Shown here: positions 57,736 to 64,000 of the stretch, in pieces | Layout of the letters: each line of letters begins with the position of its first letter | Numbering within the stretch: the stretch's first letter is position 1 | Assembly: GCF_001649575.2 (NCBI RefSeq) | Contig: NC_051430.1 | Coordinates: 16,638,102 to 16,702,101 of the forward strand | DNA length: 64,000 bases | Source of the DNA: Kryptolebias marmoratus | Lineage: Eukaryota > Chordata > Actinopteri > Cyprinodontiformes > Rivulidae | Direction of reading: 5' to 3' | Position numbers and translations under genes: made by a program | The notes under the pieces: model-generated | The model's database searches: none | Told to the model about the DNA's origin: nothing | The model's input: only the letters and a program-made list of their open reading frames with translations

Positions 57736-58809
57736 CACCTCCTCTTCATCCCCACCCCCCACCCCAGGCTACGTGAACACGCGCATGGCAATTGGCAGCC
57801 TTGGTGCCCCAGCATGTCCTCAGGCCTCTCCATCACCCTGCACCCNCTTCTGTTTAATTCATGAGCTTCCTGTGGCTTGTCATGTCTCATCGGGGCCACA
57901 GGAAGGCACGCTGTAAATAATGGAGCATCCCCAAAGACATGTTCAACGCTGACTGTCGCAGCAGTGCACCATACGCTCCCGTGGAGAGGACATGGCAGCA
58001 GTCTGCGGTTCGGGCCTTTCGAACACAAATCCTATGCCTATAATTAATGTATATTTTTACACGTATGGTGACAACACAGTTTGGCCACAAAGATTTTGTC
58101 TTTTGCAGAAAAGGCACGAATGAACCCGTAACCAAACTTAACACCGCATAAGTAAATTATATTCTTTTTCATTATTCTGAGCGATTAACACACCTCATTC
58201 ACGTTTGCTGTGTGCACAGTTTCTATTCACTGTTTTTACGTACTGCGCCTCATACAGGCAGCTTTTTATCAAGCCAGTTTAATGCTTCCTCACAGCTACC
58301 GACTTTGTTATCACCTCTTGGGTGTTTTATTGGCATTATTTACCACAGAAGTAGAACTTCTCTTCCTAAACCCAAATAATGCACAAATAGATCAATTTTA
58401 TTGGGAGGCATTATGAGAAACTAGGGTATAGCAGTAAGGAGGCAAAAGCTTCCCTCTCATATGGCAGTCTTTCAGAGGCAAAGCCTGCTTGTTAAACAGC
58501 TCATTTGCCCAAATGCAACAAAGATGACTTTTTTTTTTTCCTCTCCTCACATTTCTGGTATCGAGGCGTTTGTTCTGCATACAACACTAAAGACTTGATT
58601 TTAAAGCCTCATGAAGCAAAGTACAGATATGTTTACATGTCATTTCCATCCTGTTGTGCACAGCATCACACTACTCCTGTAGGATCTTTCCATGATCAGT
58701 TTTAGAGGCCTCAGCCCTGTTTTTGGCTTTGTATAGTTTGAGCAAACAAGACAACGGCACAGTGGGATCTCGGTGCCATATACAGTATATAGTGCAGTGA
58801 AACTCAGCT

Positions 58810-59290
58810 GGCATTGCCTTTTTATTGCCTGCCACCAAAAGGCAGGTGATAATGGTTTTGCCTATACACCTGTGTGTGTGTGTGTGTGCGCACATTTGTC
58901 TGTCTGTTGGGAAAATATCTCATGAACCACTGAACAGGTTTCAATTAAATTCTCAAAAAGTATTCACTGGACGTACAGCTACAACTAATTCATTTTTGGA
59001 ATCCCGCAAATTCAAGATGGCCGCTGAGACTAAGCGACCTTATCTAACACAAAAACGGCTATAACTCAGTTGATTTTACAGATACTGAGGTAAAATTTGG
59101 TATGGTAGTAGTTGAGAGTAATCCACTACACATACTCTGAGTGCTAATTGATCGCATAAGATCCTATTGAAGTCAACTGGGTCTATCTGTTAGCAAAATC
59201 TCTCACTTACCACTGTTTGGGTTTTAATGAAACTGTCAGAGTAATCATTGGACATATGTGTGTATAGTTGTGTACGTTACTATAGATAGC
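58810..59290 (+). repeat. interspersed repeat copy A with internal duplication
   Basis: Starts with TTTTTATTGCCTGCCACCAA and AAGGCAG, then GTCTGTCTGTTGGGAAAATA, TCTCATGAACCACTGAACAGG, and CACTGGACGTACAGCTACAAC. The same block order recurs at 61915-62100. A second, weaker copy of the TCTCATGAACCACTG part lies within this element at about 59190-59265 (TCTCACTTACCACTGTTTGGG), so the unit looks duplicated. The family is not identified. Confidence 0.6.
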
Positions 59291-60542
59291 CTCATTTGCT
59301 TGTAGTTCCTTAATTTCTAATTTTGTCGTTCTGTTTTTGGGGGCAGATTGTGCATAAAGACAAAAATGAACAACGTGGGACCGTGAACAGATATGTGAGG
59401 GTAGAATTCAGTCTCTTCTGCTGTTCTGCACATGATTGTGTGTGTACTTTCCACACAGCTATACTCTGCTGGCACAACAGGCACTTTCATATGTTTTACT
59501 TTTTTTAAAAAATTTAAATATTTATTCTGCATTTGCCCACAGTCTAGTTTCCTCTTTCTGAACATGTGTGGGAGTCAAACTGAGCGTCGACGACAGTACT
59601 CCCTCTGTGTCCCATTAAAGCTGGGTTTTAGATTCAAGATAAACATTAGGTATTGGATATAGATTGAGCCATCCTGATGTTTTTATCTATAATAATAGTT
59701 AGGTTTAGTTAATTCTCTGTCATTCACGGGGAATCAAATTCTTCTTTGGCTGCCAACAAACAGACAATTCAAAGACATTTGGGGAAAAACTTGGATAAAA
59801 CCGGATTAAGGTGGACTAGTCTGCTTCTCAGATGTTGTCCCAGTCCAAAAAGCAGACTGAGACTATTTCAGTTCCCCTGGTAACCTAAATTAAATAACAA
59901 GAGAAGAAAGTCATAACCAAGAAGATTACTTTATAAAAACAAAATCACTGAATGTGTTTAATGAACCTCAGCTATATCTTGACTAAGTCTCTGGCTGTTA
60001 CTGACTTGATTGATGATCATTATATTGATTTATTTGGTTGTCCAGAACCCTGCAGCAGCAGGAGGATCATGTTAACGTTAATAATTTAACTCCACCTCAC
60101 TATTTCAATTTTTACATTTCTTGAATCACTGTCTCAGAAGGGGAAAAAAAACCCTCTGCATTCATGAACATGTGCTTGTAAACTATTGATAAAAACCTTC
60201 ATGCCATTAAGGTCACAAGGAACATTTTCGTCTGTGCCAAGTACTTTTAATAATTTAAGAACCTATTTCTGATTAGGATTATATAACCTACTTTAACAGA
60301 AGCAGCTTCTAAGTTCAGGCCCTTCATTTAAGCTTAAATAAAGACTGAAAATCTCCAGTGTTGCTACTTTAATAAAGGAAAACTGAATGAGCATATGGGT
60401 GGTAACAAATACTCAATCTGAAAGAACACGTTTCTTTATTTTTTTTTTCATTTTCTTCTTTTTTATCTCTCTCTCTCTAACTGCATCTTTCCATAAAAGG
60501 AGAAAATCTCGTGCAACTAAAGAAAATGCATTTCCTGTGAAA

Positions 60543-60690
60543 ACGCAGTGTGAACGCCGAGTGCTGAACACTCGCTAAAAAGCGCAAAAGGTAGGCTAAA
60601 AGTAGCAAAAGGATGGCTTAAAGCTAAAATATAGCAAAGGGCTAGCTAAAAGCTTAACGTAGCAGAACCGCAGCTACAAACTAACGCAAC
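60543..60690 (+). repeat. degenerate GCTAAAAG/AGCAAAAGG tandem repeat
   Basis: Repeated variants of GGCTAAAAGTAGCAAAAGG, GCTTAAAGCTAAAATATAGC and GCTAGCTAAAAGC, read directly. Confidence 0.7.
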
Positions 60691-60904
60691 ATAAGAAGAT
60701 GAAATTAGAGCAGATTTTAAGGAGAACCATGCTTTTTGAGGGGAGCTGAAGAAATCTCAAGTATTTCTATGGGGGAAAAATGTAAATAAAGTTAAATATT
60801 TTGAAAAGTATCAAAGTTAAAAAAACCAAAAATGTCATAGACTCATCTCCTGAAGGAGCTGAACGCTTCGATGTATGAATGGCTACCAGCGCAAAGTAAA
60901 ATGG

Positions 60905-61219
60905 TTAATGGCCTGCACTTGGACAGTGCTTTATCTGGTCCAAGGACCCCAGAGCACTTCACACTATGATCATTCACACATTCATTCACACACTGATGGC
61001 GGTAAGCTACGTTGTAACCACAGCTGCCCTGGGGCGGGCTGACAGAAGTGAGGCTGCCATCACACCTGCGCCACCGAGCCCTCTGACCTCCACCAGTAGG
61101 CAAGGTGGGTGGGGTGTCTTGCTCAAGGACACAACGGCTGAGACTGACGGAGCGGGGGCTGGAACCAGCAACCCTCTGGTTACAGGATGAACCCTCACCT
61201 TCTGAGCCACTGCCGCCCC
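60905..61219 (+). repeat. SINE-like teleost interspersed repeat
   Basis: The blocks CAGAGCACTTCACACTATGA, CATTCATTCACACACTGATGG, CTTGCTCAAGGACACAACGG, GGAACCAGCAACCCTCTGG and GAGCCACTGCCGCCCC appear in the order found in a very common teleost repeat. The tail (GAGCCACTGCCGCCCC) is the conserved end. Class is uncertain; open frames across it are artefacts. Confidence 0.7.
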
Positions 61220-61914
61220 AACTATGCAGAAGTAGTCAGATTGCAAAAATTGTCCAAAAACAAACAAAGATGCGTTCAGATGATGGTTGGCATTGGAGCA
61301 TGAAACTTCAGTTCTCATATTAGATCATGTTTACCACAACCTTTGAACAGAATACCTTGAAATGTAGTTTTGCTTTTTAGGTTTCAGAAGTTAACTTCTA
61401 ATAATAGCGGCAGATGCCCTGGCTCTTACCAGCGTAGCACGCTGGCTCTTCAAACTTCAGTTATTGTGGCCTTTATCAAAGACAACACATACTCCAGTTT
61501 TCAAGCGAAGCCCTTTGCATTGCTCTCGCGTTAAACGACAAAGGAGCTGTCCCTCGGAATACAGTGAACCGGGGCGAAAAGTAAATTTAGATTAAGGAAT
61601 AGCCTCCATCATACATCAGCAGAGTGCTCAGAGGCTTGAGGTGAGCGTGTTTCTGCTGAAGCTGGTGTAAAAAGCTGTGCTGCTTGCAGTGTGACAACGC
61701 CGGGTCTCGGCGGAGCAGCTCCCACGGGCTGCAGTGAGTAATACTGTCGCTGCTCGGTTTTGTGTCAAGCGGAGGAACAATGGTGGATTAGACACTCCAG
61801 CGAAAAATGAGGGCACTCCAGGTGAGGAAAACTGGGACAAACCATTATAATGAGATATATGAAGCAGGTCTGAGTTCACCTTTCCTCCTGCCTAACGTAT
61901 AGATTGATGTATTC

Positions 61915-62105
61915 TTTTTACTGCCGGCTGCCAAAAGGCAAAAGGCAGTAAATAATGTTTTTGTCAGTGTCTGTGTGTGTCTTCAAGTGTTTGTCTGTTT
62001 GCAAAATACCTCATGAACCATTAAATGAATTTTAACAAAACTTGTAGGAAGTAATCACTAGATGTACATTTACAACTCATAAAGTTTTGGATTCTAATGT
62101 AAAAG
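61915..62105 (+). repeat. interspersed repeat copy B (same family as 58810-59290)
   Basis: TTTTTACTGCCGGCTGCCAA, AAGGCAGTAAATAATG, GTTTGTCTGTTTGCAAAATA, CCTCATGAACCATTAAATG and CACTAGATGTACATTTACAAC align in order with copy A about 3.1 kb to the left, same orientation. Confidence 0.65.
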
Positions 62106-62932
62106 TATGGCATGAAAGACAGCGGAAGACGAGCATTTCTTTAAAGAATACAAGGCCTTGGAATTTGTTTTATGAACTGAGCCCAGCGTCATCTTTGCAG
62201 TTTTTCATAATGAGCTTGGTAAAGACTATCTGACTGAAGTAATTTGGACTGAAGGAGGCCCGTAGGGAGAAGCTGGCGGTTCCGTCGGTGCCAAACCTTC
62301 TTTAGATCTCTAAAAACAACAGGAGTAGTTTTTTGCTCCAAGCTAAAACTTGTTTGGCAATGAATTTAAAAATACTATGTGGCCTACATAATGTCTGTGA
62401 CAGCTTTTTATGAAGCCCCACATATAAAGCAGCTGTGACAGCCAGCCGCCGTTTCCTGGTTGTCCTTCGTTCGGGAAACGTTCAACTTTGGGCCCTTCGG
62501 CACCTCTTGGAATTTCGAGCTCCAAAGTACGAGGTCGGGAATATTCACAGAGCCACTTGTAAACTTCAGTGGGATGTTCTGTACAAATGTCGGAGGTATG
62601 ATGCCCTTGACTATTTTTTTTTTTTTTAAGGAAAGGCAGTTCAGCTTTTTCAGGAGGAGGTATGTTTTTATCATTACTGGTGAGACAGGAACCATTTTAT
62701 TGCTTTATTTTTATTTTTTATTTTCCACTGTGGTTCATAACATCGAAAAGAAGAGAGGAAAAAAAAAAGCACCATTGGATGATGACTATGATACGTTAAG
62801 GATTTTTTAAGCTGTTCATTTCATTTCTAACAACAATGACAGCTTATAAACTCATAATTAAAGCTTGTGTGAATACTTACATGATTATAAATCTGTAGTA
62901 CATTAACTAAAACACTTGTTCTTTTATCTCAG
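62106..62932. other. non-coding, nothing firmly recognised
   Basis: An open frame at 62435-62629 (ending LQWDVLYKCRR before a GTATGA) is not recognised and has no supported acceptor. The rest is AT-rich with T/A runs. Confidence 0.4.
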
Positions 62933-63618
62933 GGATGTGGAAAGTGATGATAAAGCCATGGAGACTGAATGTAAGTGACAGATGCATGTCTGTGATGGGA
63001 GACCACATGGAATGACCCTAAGCAAAGACAACTGCTGCCCTCTGCCCTGCAAAAAATAGATAAACCGACACACACTTTCTTTTTTTTTCTTTCTTTTTTT
63101 TAAGTATTTCTTTGTATATATATCCCCTGGCCCCTGGCTCCCGAAAGCCTCCTGATAAGTGCCATAATGAGACGTAAAGCCAGTCCCGATGCACCAGGAG
63201 GGGCCCACTGTAAATCGGAGCTTAGTTTTATGCCCCATCCCATTGAGAAAAGCTTACGAAAGAGCATAATGCACTCGCAAAAAATAAAAGCAAACAGCCG
63301 GCGATTCTTGGAATGACAGGGGCACAGCCTGGCGTAAGGAGAAAAAGAGATTGATTTTGCCATTCATCGTAAGATTAAGGTCAAATTGTTCTAAAAAGAC
63401 GGTTCAAGTTGTTATATGGTTAAGGGGAAACTGTCGCTGTAAAGCATCTTTGCTGAAAGTCCTTAGTGGTGCAAAAGCAATTTTTTACTACAGATCTGCA
63501 GGCTGCTTTTAGTTATGTGTATTACCAGTGATTTAACAGTTCCTATCTGTTTTAGAAAAGCTGGCTGAAGGTTATTTTGTTGCTCCAATTCTCAGACAGA
63601 AGAAAAATGAGGATTAAG
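62933..63618 (+). other. two exon-like blocks of an unknown plus-strand gene
   Basis: Block 1 (62933-62970) sits between CTTTTATCTCAG and GTAAGTGA and reads DVESDDKAMETE in one frame. Block 2 (63556-63618) follows CCTATCTGTTTTAG and reads KLAEGYFVAPILRQKKNED, then TAA. Both peptides look protein-like. Direct joining of the two in these frames would create a stop codon at the junction, so an exon may be missing between them or one block may be false. No family is recognised and no clear poly(A) signal follows closely. Confidence 0.22.
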
Positions 63619-63944
63619 CTCCCTCTTCTGGTCAGGGCAGGCAACCACAAAACAAGAAGTTTTTTATTGATGTATTTTTTTTTGTCTATCTCAAACTGAA
63701 ACAAAAGTGACTGAATGCACTATTCGTCTGCAAACAATTACCTAAATCAATGTAACTGTAAAGACGGACGCTCTGTGCAAATCCTAGTTTATTCTTCTAT
63801 AACAAATGTTCAGAATCATGTGATTTTTGTTCTTAAAGGAAACAGTGATGCTGCGTAAGCCTTTCTTCACAATGCCTGTGTTGATGAGACAACAATGCAC
63901 TGAGCCAGAGATTCTATGTCCGATCGTGCCACACGGAGGGGAGC

Positions 63945-63981
<37 letters not shown>

Positions 63982-64000
63982 GACCCTGCCATGTGTGCTG
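63619..64000. other. non-coding end of window
   Basis: AT-rich sequence ending in a (CA)n tract. No exon recognised. Confidence 0.5.
63948..63980. repeat. (CA)n microsatellite
   Basis: About 16 CA units, read directly. Confidence 0.96.

Larger units (their letters stand above)
56216..58800. other. intergenic region, nothing recognised
   Basis: Contains a (TA)n tract at 56342-56367 and a compound (TTCC)n(TGCC)n tract at 57705-57735. Patches around 56880-57000 and 57765-57990 are GC-richer and non-repetitive. No coding exon is recognised. Confidence 0.5.

Overview
This is eukaryotic DNA from a ray-finned (teleost) fish. The reasons are intron-split genes with GT-AG junctions, many dinucleotide and tetranucleotide microsatellites, and decayed teleost-type repeats (a LINE reverse-transcriptase remnant, hAT-like and other inverted-repeat elements, SINE-like repeats). 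Two protein-coding genes can be reconstructed exon by exon. The CDS are complete, but transcript ends are inferred. No prokaryotic, CRISPR, retroviral or viral gene was seen. Single N bases stand at 21539, 50295 and 57846.

Layout. (1) 1-22380 is a long region with no recognisable protein gene. It is AT-rich with several GC-richer islands (about 6.39-6.75, 10.0-10.4, 10.75-11.2, 15.5-16.05 and 19.85-21.75 kb) and many simple repeats. The last island holds octamer motifs, a perfect RFX X-box match and a candidate divergent first exon. (2) 22742-26532, + strand: ccnh (cyclin H), 9 coding exons, 319 aa. (3) 27709-50895, - strand: rasa1 (p120 RasGAP), 25 coding exons, 1052 aa, order SH2-SH3-SH2-PH-C2-RasGAP, with a 12.3 kb first coding intron. 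(4) 50896-64000: probable rasa1 5' UTR/promoter, then a mostly non-coding flank with interspersed repeats, an ATACA-type minisatellite, and two short exon-like blocks near 62.95 and 63.6 kb.

ccnh and rasa1 are convergent: their likely poly(A) signals lie about 340 bp apart. CCNH and RASA1 are also tail-to-tail neighbours in human (5q14.3), so this is an old syntenic block. The two products do not share a pathway: cyclin H is the regulatory subunit of the CDK-activating kinase and TFIIH, while RASA1 switches off Ras downstream of receptor tyrosine kinases.

No clearly new biological system was found. The items most worth checking are a possible antisense terminal exon inside ccnh intron 7, the divergent exon/octamer/X-box cluster upstream of ccnh, the two exon-like blocks at the right end, and three structured repeats (a 714-bp inverted-repeat element in rasa1 intron 12, a fold-back element at 4.65-5.10 kb, and a repeat family at 58.8/59.2/61.9 kb). 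All identifications rest on reading the sequence and remembered family knowledge; no search was run.
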